Shown: piece by piece, positions 1-5,508 of the stretch
Layout: every line of letters begins with the position of its first letter
Numbering within the stretch: the stretch's first letter is position 1
Source: CAZXFG01 sp964640515
Lineage (GTDB): Bacteria; Patescibacteriota; Patescibacteriia; Magasanikbacterales; GWA2-37-8
DNA length: 11,797 bases
NCBI GenBank assembly: GCA_964640515.1
Contig: CAZXFG010000026.1
Location: 1-11,797 of the forward strand
Direction of reading: 5' to 3'
Position numbers and translations under genes: made by a program
The notes under the pieces: model-generated
Seen by the model: only the letters and a program-made list of their open reading frames with translations
What the model was told of the DNA's origin: nothing
Databases searched by the model: none

Positions 1-11
1 TTGGCCAACCA

Positions 12-45
12 CTCGAATTTTTTGTCTTTCAACACAAAGTTCGAG
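12..45. repeat. Imperfect inverted repeat at window start
   Basis: CTCGAA at 12-17 is repeated inverted as TTCGAG at 40-45, with a second complementary pair inside (TTTGT near 20-25 and ACAAA near 34-38), so the single strand could fold into a two-part hairpin. An open frame runs on the plus strand from base 1 to a TGA at 112-114, but it is short, has no visible start in the window and matches no family I recognise. I see no gene in 1-238. The hairpin may belong to an intergenic repeat or to the end of a transcript entering from outside the window. Confidence 0.3.
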
Positions 46-132
46 CCGACATTTTACCATGTTCTTTGGCAGTTTTTGTCCACCAGAGTCCTCGTTTCGC
101 TTCGCGGGCGAAAGGAAGGGGTGTGAGGAGAG

Positions 133-148
133 GCCCGCCTAGGCGGGC
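133..148. repeat. 16-bp GC-rich perfect palindrome
   Basis: GCCCGCCTAGGCGGGC is self-complementary over its whole length and lies in a locally GC-rich stretch unlike the surrounding AT-rich intergenic DNA. A related core, GCCCGCGGGC, occurs at 5456-5465 inside the large inverted repeat near 5.4 kb. It could be a small dispersed palindromic element. Neither side has a T-run, so it is not an evident intrinsic terminator. Confidence 0.45.
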
Positions 149-210
149 GCCCGCGCCGTCAAATTTCGGCCAAATCCGTTCGTATTTTCTCCTATGTCCC
201 GAACAACCTT

Positions 211-240
211 AAAATAACTTCATAGCACGGAGGTTATTTT
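211..240 (-). terminator. Possible terminator of the dihydrouridine synthase gene
   Basis: AAAATAAC at 211-218 and GTTATTTT at 233-240 form an 8-bp inverted repeat that overlaps the stop codon of the minus-strand gene ending at 239. On the minus strand the 3' arm ends in TTTT, but the U-run is short and the stem AT-rich, so this would be a weak intrinsic terminator. Confidence 0.35.
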
Positions 241-1227
241 ATATTTTCTTTAACACCGCTTCCATGTCATCCCAATCGCTCACCTTCACCAATTCTGTCC
301 GCAATTTTTTGAGGTTGGCTACCCCTTTCACCCTTTCCCCCTTAAAATACCACAGCAAATGTTTTCTAAAAGTAACAAGGCCGTATTTCTCGCCATAATG
401 CTCCAAGTGCAGCTCCGCATGGCGCAAGACGGTCTTTTTTAATTCATCAAGGGTTGGGACTAGAGATTGCTTCGTCGTTTCACTCCTCGCAATGACATGC
501 TGTCTAAAAATCCACGGATTGCCCAAAGCCCCCCGGCCGATCATCACCCCATCCGCGCCAGTGACTGCAAAACATTTTTTTATATCTTCACTATTCTTAA
601 TGTCTCCATTGGCTAAAACCGGAATAGATAAAAGTTTTTTTACTTCCGCGATTCTCTGCCAATTGGCCTCTCCGCTATAGCCTTGCGCTTTGGTACGGCC
701 ATGAATGGAAATAGCGTCTGCTCCGGCCTCTTCCAGCGCTAACGCAAATTTTAAAATCTCATCATCTTTGCCCCAACCCAATCTGGTTTTTACGGAAATT
801 GGCACACCCAAATCAGCGGCTTTTAATTTTTTTACTATCTCCACGNNNNNNNNNNCACGGCCAATTCAGTATTTTTCATAAGAGCCGCGCCAGCCAAATT
901 TTTACCGGTAATTTTCGGCACCGGACAACCCATGTTAATATCTATTCCCTCGGGATGGTATTTATCTACTACAATTTTAGTAGCTTTAACAATGGTTTCT
1001 CGATTGGAACCAAACAACTGCAAAACAATCGGCCGTTCTATTTTTGCAAACTCGCACATTTTCAAAGTTTTTGCATTTCCCCGCACAATCGCCTCGGAGC
1101 TGACCATCTCTCGAAAAATCACAAAATCCGAACCTGCCACTTCTCGGCAGATACGACAAAACGGCTGGTCAGTCATATCCGCCATGGGAGCCAAAGCCAA
1201 TAATTTTTGCTTTTTAGTTATCCACAT
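239..1227 (-). CDS. dus: tRNA-dihydrouridine synthase (Dus family), split by an assembly gap
   Basis: This FMN-dependent enzyme reduces uridine to dihydrouridine in the D-loop of tRNA. The N-terminal part (856-1227, 124 residues) has APMADMTD at residues 13-20 and NMGCP with the expected catalytic Cys101. The C-terminal part (239-844) has VKTRLGW, IHGRTKAQGYSG, the phosphate-binding VLANGDI and GRGALGNPWIF, all family hallmarks. The total of about 330 residues is normal. The parts lie in different frames across a 10-N run (846-855). In-frame joining needs a gap of 8, 11 or another length of 2 modulo 3, and 11 fits the family spacing, so I read one intact gene with a mis-sized gap. The ATG at 1225-1227 is the only good start and lies about at the predicted transcription start, suggesting a leaderless mRNA. 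An inserted palindromic repeat adds roughly a dozen residues after NPWIF. The Dus subtype (A, B or C) is not certain; it looks DusB-like. Confidence 0.9.
463..496 (-). repeat. Dispersed palindromic repeat inserted in frame in dus
   Basis: On the minus strand this reads GTCATTGCGAGGAGTGAAAC followed by GACGAAGCAATCTC. The arms ATTGC (493-489) and GCAAT (470-466) are complementary. The pattern GTCATTGCGAG...CGAAGCAATC is known as a dispersed intergenic palindromic repeat in many bacterial genomes and gives the familiar spurious translation ARSETTKQS. Here it lies inside the dihydrouridine synthase, in frame, between NPWIF and the PTLDELKK helix, where the family normally has a variable loop. 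The assignment to this repeat class is from memory of the motif. Confidence 0.65.
846..855. other. Assembly gap (10 Ns)
   Basis: Exactly ten Ns interrupt the dihydrouridine synthase. The surrounding codons show that the true gap cannot be 10 bases if the gene is intact: positions 845-855 must total a multiple of three. The run is most likely a placeholder of fixed length. Confidence 0.95.
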
Positions 1228-1233
1228 GCCGCA

Positions 1234-1262
1234 ATTTTACCTGAAATAAGGGAAAAAAGCAA
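1234..1262 (-). promoter_or_regulatory. Predicted promoter of the dihydrouridine synthase gene
   Basis: On the minus strand TTGCTT (1262-1257) is followed after 17 bases by TAAAAT (1239-1234), a reasonable sigma-70-like pair. The -10 ends only six bases before the ATG at 1227, so transcription would start at or next to the start codon, giving a leaderless message. Confidence 0.45.
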
Positions 1263-1265
1263 TAT

Positions 1266-1294
1266 TTGACACCACCTGGCGGAAATGATAAGGT
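1266..1294 (+). promoter_or_regulatory. Predicted promoter of the cobalamin-riboswitch transcript
   Basis: A perfect -35 TTGACA lies at 1266-1271. The -10 is weaker: TAAGGT at 1289-1294 gives the ideal 17-base spacer, while GATAAG at 1287-1292 would give 15. Transcription would begin near 1300, about 20 bases before the riboswitch. The -35 lies back to back with that of the divergent minus-strand promoter. Confidence 0.45.
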
Positions 1295-1320
1295 AAGGAT
1301 GGTCAAAATTAAAATTCAAA

Positions 1321-1432
1321 ATATACTTGTGGAAGTGAGGTGCAATTCCTCCACTGTGCCGCAACGGTAATTTCCCGATTTAATCGGGAAGAGTCCGATC
1401 TTCAAGTATGTCCATCCGTTTAAACGAATGGA
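1321..1432 (+). ncRNA. Cobalamin riboswitch (compact, class II-like)
   Basis: The conserved cobalamin-aptamer core is present: GAGGTGCAATTCC at 1337-1349, GCCGCAACGGTAA at 1358-1370, and the B12-box-like GAGTCCGATC at 1391-1400. The closing stem P1 pairs 1321-1329 with 1403-1411. A P3-like stem pairs 1334-1340 with 1348-1355 with one bulge. A P5-type hairpin pairs 1372-1378 with 1384-1390, with loop TTTAA. A second hairpin follows P1 at once (1411-1415/1428-1432 and 1416-1418/1425-1427 with one C-A mismatch), and its TTTAAA loop is complementary to the P5 loop. That is the L5-L13 kissing interaction expected of this riboswitch class. The aptamer of about 90 nt is much shorter than the large classical B12 element and resembles compact class II forms. 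It should repress the downstream genes when the cofactor is plentiful. Which cobalamin it prefers cannot be read here. Confidence 0.88.
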
Positions 1433-1460
1433 TCATCCCGAGCAGGATTTTTTTATATCA

Positions 1461-1490
1461 CTTTTCCCGCTCGGAAAAGTTTTTATTTTT
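1461..1490 (+). terminator. Riboswitch-linked intrinsic terminator
   Basis: CTTTTCC (1461-1467) pairs perfectly with GGAAAAG (1473-1479) around loop CGCTC, followed by TTTTTATTTTT (1480-1490). This ends exactly at the ATG at 1491, so it is placed to stop transcription before the first gene. A competing pairing is visible: CCGAGC (1438-1443) with GCTCGG (1469-1474), which would break the lower part of the 3' arm and could act as antiterminator. The GGAAAAG arm could also serve as a weak ribosome-binding site, so the switch may work at translation as well. Confidence 0.7.
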
Positions 1491-2018
1491 ATGTTAAAAA
1501 ATAGACATCTTCTCGTCACTTTCCTCATGTTGCTCGGAGCGGCGTCTGTGAGTCTCGCGGTATATTATCTCTCCCCTACTCCGCGGCTTGCTTTACCGCC
1601 AGTGGTCAATGAACAAAAAGAAAATCTACCCGCTGAAGAATTAAAACCAGCGGAATTAAAATCCGCTCCCCCTGCGGAAACGAAAACTGAAATTACGCCG
1701 GCGCCGGAAGAAGAAAACTTTATCTCCGCGCAAATGGTAATCGGAGAAAAAAAATACGAAACTCAAATTGCGTCCGGCAGCAACGCTTATGACCTGATGA
1801 AAAAAATAAGTGAAACTCAAGGCCTGCAATTTTCCACCAAAGAATATTCGGGCCTCGGACATTTTGTGGAAGAAATAAACAACATAAAAAATGACAAACA
1901 AAAAGGGATTTACTGGATATTTTATATCAACAATCAATCGTCTCAACTTGGCGTTTCCAGTTATATTTTAAAAAATAACGACATAATCTCTTGGAAGTAT
2001 GAAACCGCTCAATTTTAG
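1491..2018 (+). CDS. Membrane-anchored DUF4430 (transcobalamin C-domain-like) protein
   Basis: The product has 175 residues. An uncleaved-looking signal anchor covers about residues 7-28, with no lipobox cysteine. A Pro/Glu/Lys-rich spacer follows (33-75), then one DUF4430 domain (about 76-172). Domain marks are IGEKKYE, the loop-helix SGSNAYDLMKKI, the YWIFYINNQ strand and NNDIISWKY at the end. DUF4430 is the fold of the C-terminal domain of animal transcobalamin and intrinsic factor; bacterial copies occur on surface proteins. I place the start at ATG 1491, not the in-frame ATG at 1428: the 21 codons between would run through the riboswitch hairpin and terminator, and only the 1491 start gives a clean signal anchor. 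The gene overlaps the next by 20 bases, implying coupled translation. The likely role is holding a corrinoid or other ligand at the outer membrane face; ligand binding is inferred from the riboswitch. Confidence 0.8.
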   Translation: MLKNRHLLVTFLMLLGAASVSLAVYYLSPTPRLALPPVVNEQKENLPAEELKPAELKSAPPAETKTEITPAPEEENFISAQMVIGEKKYETQIASGSNAYDLMKKISETQGLQFSTKEYSGLGHFVEEINNIKNDKQKGIYWIFYINNQSSQLGVSSYILKNNDIISWKYETAQF

Positions 2019-4722
2019 TCTTTTGACCTTCATAAAGTTATCCACAGCCTCTTTTTTGCTTTGTTTTAGCCTAATTTTACCGGTTCAGGCCGAGGAGACC
2101 GCTACTACGACTGACACCAATATACCTGTTATCGTTGAAACTGCGACTACCACCACGCCAACCTCTACCCCCGAAACTCCGGAACCAGAACTTCCGACGA
2201 TAAAAATCCATTTACAAATAGAAGCTTTCGATCAGACATTGTACAACGACGATTTGGAGGTGGAAGCTTGTTTAAGCGCGCCCGATAGCGCCGAACCGAC
2301 ATTGAACGCATGGTGCGCGATAGAACAAATCGCCGCAGATGAAGATTGGACTATTAATCACACCACTTTCGGCGATGCCAAATTTTTATCAGCGATCAAT
2401 AATTATAACGGCGTGGATTTTAACTGGTGGGCTTTTTTCCATAATTTTGATTTTGCCACCGAGGCGCTTAATCAATATGTTTTATCCGAAAACGACCACA
2501 TTTTGCTCTCTTATGGAACTTTTCCTTTAAAAATTGAAGCCGATGACGCCAGCCCGCTACTCAATTCCACTTCAACCGTAAANNNNNNNNNNTTTGATCC
2601 CAGCTCTTGGGCACCGGTTTGGACACTATCCCCTTCAACAACCATTGTTATCAATGACCAAGAATTTTTAAGTAGCGACGGCACTCGTGAGTTTCTAGCC
2701 AACCATTATGGCCCATATAACATTTCGGCGAAAAAAACAGGGTCCATAAGCAGTGCATCAATAATCATCGCGCCGCAATTACCGACCGCTAACATTCATC
2801 TGCAAATTGCGGGATTATCTGCTAATTTATATAATCAAAATTTGATGGTAACCGCCTGTGAAGAAACCCCAAAGAGCGGAAACTACACTCTAAACGGCCT
2901 CTGCGCCATCAAACAAACCGGCCTAGATAACGACTGGAACTATTTTGGCACTGATGCCTTTTTGAACTCTATCGGCGATATAGAGAACAACCAAAATGAT
3001 AACTTTATCTATTGGATGTGGTTTGTTGATCTAAAAGACGGACAAGTGGCCTTAAACAAACATTTGTTAAACTCAAATGAAAATTTATTGCTCACTTATG
3101 GCCGAAATCCGCTAAGAATCAACGCCAGTGTGAGCACCACCTTGCCTAACACCACCTTTATCATCTCTCTGGAAGAATTCGGTTTTGATTCCAGCTGGAA
3201 CGCGGTCTGGCTACCGGCCGTCAGCAGTACTTTATTAATCAATGGCCAAGAGATTAATAATGATACCGGCAATTATGAACTACTGGCCACCACCACTACG
3301 CCATACATTATTTATGGAAAAAAGAGCGGATACTTAGATAGTTCAACCATAACTATTACCGGGCAAGAAGCCCTTCCAAGCGAACCAACTACTGAAATAG
3401 AACAGCCCACGCCGCCACCAGCTTCCAGCGGTGGAGGAGGCGGATATTATGCGCCCACGCACGATGTTTTGGACACCAACAAAGCCATGCAATATCTTTT
3501 GGCCAATCAAAATGCGGACGGTTCCATCGGCTCAACGCTCTACTCCGATTGGTCAGCGATTGCTTTAGCGGCGGCCGGACAAAATAACGAAGCGCTAAAA
3601 AACTATTTACTCTTTGATCCGAGCGCCGCTGGCGGATTAAATGAGGTCTCGGACAGCGCTCGCCGCGCCATGGCCCTGATGGCTCTGGGAATCAACCCTT
3701 ACAACGGCACTAAAACCAATTACATTCAAAAAATTACTGATACTTTTGATGGTACGCAATTTGGTGATAAGGATTTATATAATGACGATATCTTCGCCCT
3801 CTTTCCCCTCTTACACGCCGGGTATACGGTTGAAGACGGTCTAATCACTTCTACTGTAAAATTTGTTTTAAGCAAACAAAATCCCAATGGCGCTTGGGAT
3901 GGAGTAGATATGACGGCCGCTACTATACAAGCGCTCTCGCAAATCAAAAATATTGAAGGGGTAGAAAACGCGCTAAATAAAGCCAAAGAATTTTTACGCA
4001 ATCAACAACAATCCAATGGTGGTTGGGGCAATACTTTTTCCACCAGCTGGGCTAACCAAGCTCTAGCGGCTTTGGGCGAAAACCAATCTAATTGGGAAAA
4101 AAATAATAAAAATCCAAATGATTATATCTATACCCAACAAAACATCTTGGATGGCGGTTTAGAAAAAGACAGCGTCGTCACCAGCACCCGTCTCTGGGCC
4201 ACCAGCTATGCCATTCCCGCGGCTCTGGGAAAAACTTGGCCGCAGATATTAAATCATTTTACTAAACCGACCAATGCGACAGCAGAAGTCAACGGTGTGG
4301 GCGGATATTATCCGGAAACCATGGCCACTTCCACTACCTCTTCTCCTACTTCTACTTCCACACTGCTGGCCGTGGTTACCCCTACTTCCACACCGATCGT
4401 AGCGCCGGAAATCATTATTGAGCCGACTGAACCGCTGACGACAGCCGTAGAAAAAATAAAAACAATTGCACCAAAAAATGAGAACGCATCACAGCCGGTG
4501 ACTGAAAATACCGTGAAAGAAAATAATAAAGACGAGCAAAATGAATCGCAATTGTCAGCCGCGCCGGCATCAGCCGAAGACAACACGGAAACAATTATCA
4601 ATGCCCTGCCTCTAGACACACCCACCCGCCGAACGGCCAAAAAAGTGGCGGCCGCAACAGGCGGCGGAGCCCTGGTCATAGGCCTGTATCTGGGATTGAG
4701 AATATTAAAAAATGTGGTATAA
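1999..4722 (+). CDS. Transcobalamin-like surface protein: two DUF4430-type repeats plus alpha/alpha toroid
   Basis: The product has 907 residues, four unknown because of an N-run. In order: signal peptide (1-31, cleavage after VQA); Thr/Pro-rich linker; two tandem repeats of about 196 residues (65-260 and 261-455); a GGGGG-containing linker; an alpha/alpha-toroid domain of the terpenoid-cyclase/prenyltransferase fold (about 494-745); a Ser/Thr/Pro then Glu/Asn-rich stalk (765-870); and a C-terminal membrane helix (about 884-902) ending in a short tail. Each repeat joins a DUF4430-type half (IHLQI, a cysteine pair, a YW- or WW-containing strand, LLSYG/LLTYG) to an Ig-like half (FDPSSW/FDSSW). 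The toroid shows repeated QNxxG-type motifs (QNADGSIG, KQNPNGAWDG, QQSNGGWGN). Animal cobalamin carriers combine the same two folds in the opposite order. The gene starts inside its upstream neighbour and is under the same riboswitch. I infer a surface corrinoid-binding protein; adhesion or binding of another ligand remains possible. Confidence 0.8.
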   Translation: MKPLNFSLLTFIKLSTASFLLCFSLILPVQAEETATTTDTNIPVIVETATTTTPTSTPETPEPELPTIKIHLQIEAFDQTLYNDDLEVEACLSAPDSAEPTLNAWCAIEQIAADEDWTINHTTFGDAKFLSAINNYNGVDFNWWAFFHNFDFATEALNQYVLSENDHILLSYGTFPLKIEADDASPLLNSTSTVXXXXFDPSSWAPVWTLSPSTTIVINDQEFLSSDGTREFLANHYGPYNISAKKTGSISSASIIIAPQLPTANIHLQIAGLSANLYNQNLMVTACEETPKSGNYTLNGLCAIKQTGLDNDWNYFGTDAFLNSIGDIENNQNDNFIYWMWFVDLKDGQVALNKHLLNSNENLLLTYGRNPLRINASVSTTLPNTTFIISLEEFGFDSSWNAVWLPAVSSTLLINGQEINNDTGNYELLATTTTPYIIYGKKSGYLDSSTITITGQEALPSEPTTEIEQPTPPPASSGGGGGYYAPTHDVLDTNKAMQYLLANQNADGSIGSTLYSDWSAIALAAAGQNNEALKNYLLFDPSAAGGLNEVSDSARRAMALMALGINPYNGTKTNYIQKITDTFDGTQFGDKDLYNDDIFALFPLLHAGYTVEDGLITSTVKFVLSKQNPNGAWDGVDMTAATIQALSQIKNIEGVENALNKAKEFLRNQQQSNGGWGNTFSTSWANQALAALGENQSNWEKNNKNPNDYIYTQQNILDGGLEKDSVVTSTRLWATSYAIPAALGKTWPQILNHFTKPTNATAEVNGVGGYYPETMATSTTSSPTSTSTLLAVVTPTSTPIVAPEIIIEPTEPLTTAVEKIKTIAPKNENASQPVTENTVKENNKDEQNESQLSAAPASAEDNTETIINALPLDTPTRRTAKKVAAATGGGALVIGLYLGLRILKNVV
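2191..3363 (+). repeat. Tandem 196-residue domain repeat in the surface protein
   Basis: Two consecutive units (2191-2778 and 2779-3363) encode clearly homologous segments. Matching pairs are LPTIKIHLQI/LPTANIHLQI, TLNAWCAIEQ/TLNGLCAIKQ, LLSYGTFPLKI/LLTYGRNPLRI, FDPSSWAPVW/FDSSWNAVW and TTIVIND/STLLING. Each unit has two cysteines at equivalent places, about 16-18 residues apart, likely forming a disulfide outside the cell. The DNA has diverged, so the duplication is not recent. Confidence 0.85.
2583..2592. other. Assembly gap (10 Ns)
   Basis: Ten Ns fall in the first domain repeat of the surface protein. The frame stays open across them, but alignment with the second repeat suggests that about two codons more than the gap allows are missing. 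As at 846-855, the length is probably a fixed placeholder. Confidence 0.9.
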
Positions 4723-4723
4723 T
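4696..4723 (+). promoter_or_regulatory. Predicted internal promoter for the S-component-like gene
   Basis: TTGAGA (4696-4701) is followed after 16 bases by a perfect TATAAT (4718-4723) preceded by TGG, an extended -10. The -10 overlaps the TAA stop of the upstream gene. Transcription would start near 4730, exactly at the base of the leader hairpin. A second TATAAT at 4796-4801 has only a weak -35 partner. The gene at 4852 could therefore be expressed independently of the riboswitch. Confidence 0.5.
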
Positions 4724-4728
4724 TACCA

Positions 4729-4774
4729 AGGCCGAGTCAAATAAGAAAGTCCCGCTTTCTTATTTGCGAGGCCT
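4729..4774 (+). promoter_or_regulatory. Long leader hairpin upstream of the S-component-like gene
   Basis: CAAATAAGAAAG (4738-4749) pairs perfectly over 12 bases with CTTTCTTATTTG (4755-4766) around loop TCCCG, and an outer AGGCC/GGCCT clamp (4729-4733 and 4770-4774) extends it. No T-run follows on either strand, so it is not a standard terminator. It may stabilise the message, attenuate read-through or separate expression of the two genes. A second hairpin at 4812-4833 (TATCCTCGC/GCGTGGATA, one mismatch) lies just before the start codon. Confidence 0.55.
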
Positions 4775-4851
4775 GATGTAATTTCAAGCTTTGCTTATAA
4801 TTACTAACACATATCCTCGCTTTCGCGTGGATAAGATAATAATATATAATT

Positions 4852-5376
4852 ATGAAGAAATATTTGCCGATCTACGCTCTCCTTTTATTGGGTGTCATCT
4901 GCCGTTTCCTGCCCCATCTCCCAAACTTCGCCCCCATCGCCGCTATTGCCTTATTCGGAGCCATTTACCTTCCCAAGAAATGGGCGTTGACCTTGCCTCT
5001 CTTAGCCATGTTGGCGAGCGATATCTTTATCGGATTCTATACCTGGCAGATTATGCTCTCCGTTTATCTGTCTTTCGCTTTGGTGGTAGGCATCGGGTTA
5101 TTAGTGAAGAAAAACAAAAAATTCCACACCGTGCTGGGTGGAACCTTGCTGGGCAGTGTCATATTTTTCCTTATCACCAATGCCGCGGTCTGGGGCTTTG
5201 GCACTATGTACGCTCACAACTTCTCCGGCCTGATCCAAAGCTACTACATGGCTATTCCTTTCTTCCGTAATTCACTCTTGGGCGACCTCTTCTATACAAC
5301 AGTACTAGTCGGTGGCTACGAATTCTTCCTGGCCTACTCCGCCAAAAAGTTAGCTACTGCTAAGGAAGTTATCTAA
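4852..5376 (+). CDS. S-component-like integral membrane protein (DUF6580-type)
   Basis: The product has 174 very hydrophobic residues with about six predicted membrane helices (roughly 5-20, 27-42, 46-62, 66-84, 93-113 and 138-161). Typical marks are the conserved RFLPHLPNFAPIAAIALFG segment at 18-36, SDIFIG at 56-61 and TNAAVWG at 109-115. I recognise these as the DUF6580-type family of small putative transport proteins, which resemble substrate-binding S components of ECF vitamin transporters in size and topology. No EcfA ATPase or EcfT gene lies in the window; they would have to be encoded elsewhere. It lies 129 bases after the transcobalamin-like gene on the same strand, with its own promoter candidate and a structured leader. 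The expected role is uptake of the corrinoid, or a related vitamin, held by the upstream proteins. The substrate is inferred from context only. Confidence 0.7.
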   Translation: MKKYLPIYALLLLGVICRFLPHLPNFAPIAAIALFGAIYLPKKWALTLPLLAMLASDIFIGFYTWQIMLSVYLSFALVVGIGLLVKKNKKFHTVLGGTLLGSVIFFLITNAAVWGFGTMYAHNFSGLIQSYYMAIPFFRNSLLGDLFYTTVLVGGYEFFLAYSAKKLATAKEVI

Positions 5377-5385
5377 AACAAAAAA

Positions 5386-5499
5386 CACCGTATTACCCTT
5401 GAACAACATATCGGAGTCCCGACCTGGCGTCGGGACGAGATCTGAAGTGCGGCGAGCCCGCGGGCGAGCCGACACTGTTTGTGAAAGGGTAATACGGTG
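5386..5499. terminator. Large nested inverted repeat, bidirectional terminator
   Basis: Outer arms CACCGTATTACCCTT (5386-5400) and AAGGGTAATACGGTG (5485-5499) are perfect 15-bp complements. They enclose an 8-bp hairpin (GTCCCGAC 5416-5423 / GTCGGGAC 5429-5436) and a GC palindrome (GCCCGCGGGC, 5456-5465, inside CGGC/GCCG arms). T-rich tails lie on both sides: CTTTTAATTTT after the plus-strand arm and TTTTTTGTTTT after the minus-strand arm. It sits between convergent genes ending at 5376 and 5509, as expected for a shared terminator, but it is far longer than one needs to be. It may be a mobile palindromic element put to this use. Confidence 0.7.
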
Positions 5500-5508
5500 C
5501 TTTTAATT

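Noticed and set aside
1..114. Partial gene entering from the left edge (open plus-strand frame ending TGA at 112-114)
   Set aside because: The frame is short, overlaps an inverted repeat, and its translation matches no family I can name.
239..1227. dus as a true pseudogene
   Set aside because: All catalytic and FMN-binding motifs are intact and the only frame break coincides with the N-run.
799..1249. Plus-strand frames of about 100-134 codons across the 5' half of dus
   Set aside because: They are antisense to a well-supported enzyme and one runs through the N gap; no recognisable product.
4729..4774. Strong hairpin after the transcobalamin-like gene as an intrinsic terminator
   Set aside because: No T-run follows the stem on either strand, so it is described as a leader hairpin.
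4723..4851. A second cobalamin riboswitch before the S-component-like gene
   Set aside because: None of the conserved segments (GGTGCAA, GCCGCAACGGTAA, B12-box-like GAGTCC) occurs here.
4791..5270. Open frame of 159 codons on the plus strand overlapping the S-component-like gene
   Set aside because: It is the same DNA in another frame; its product has no membrane or domain pattern, while the 4852-5376 frame has six clean membrane helices and family motifs.
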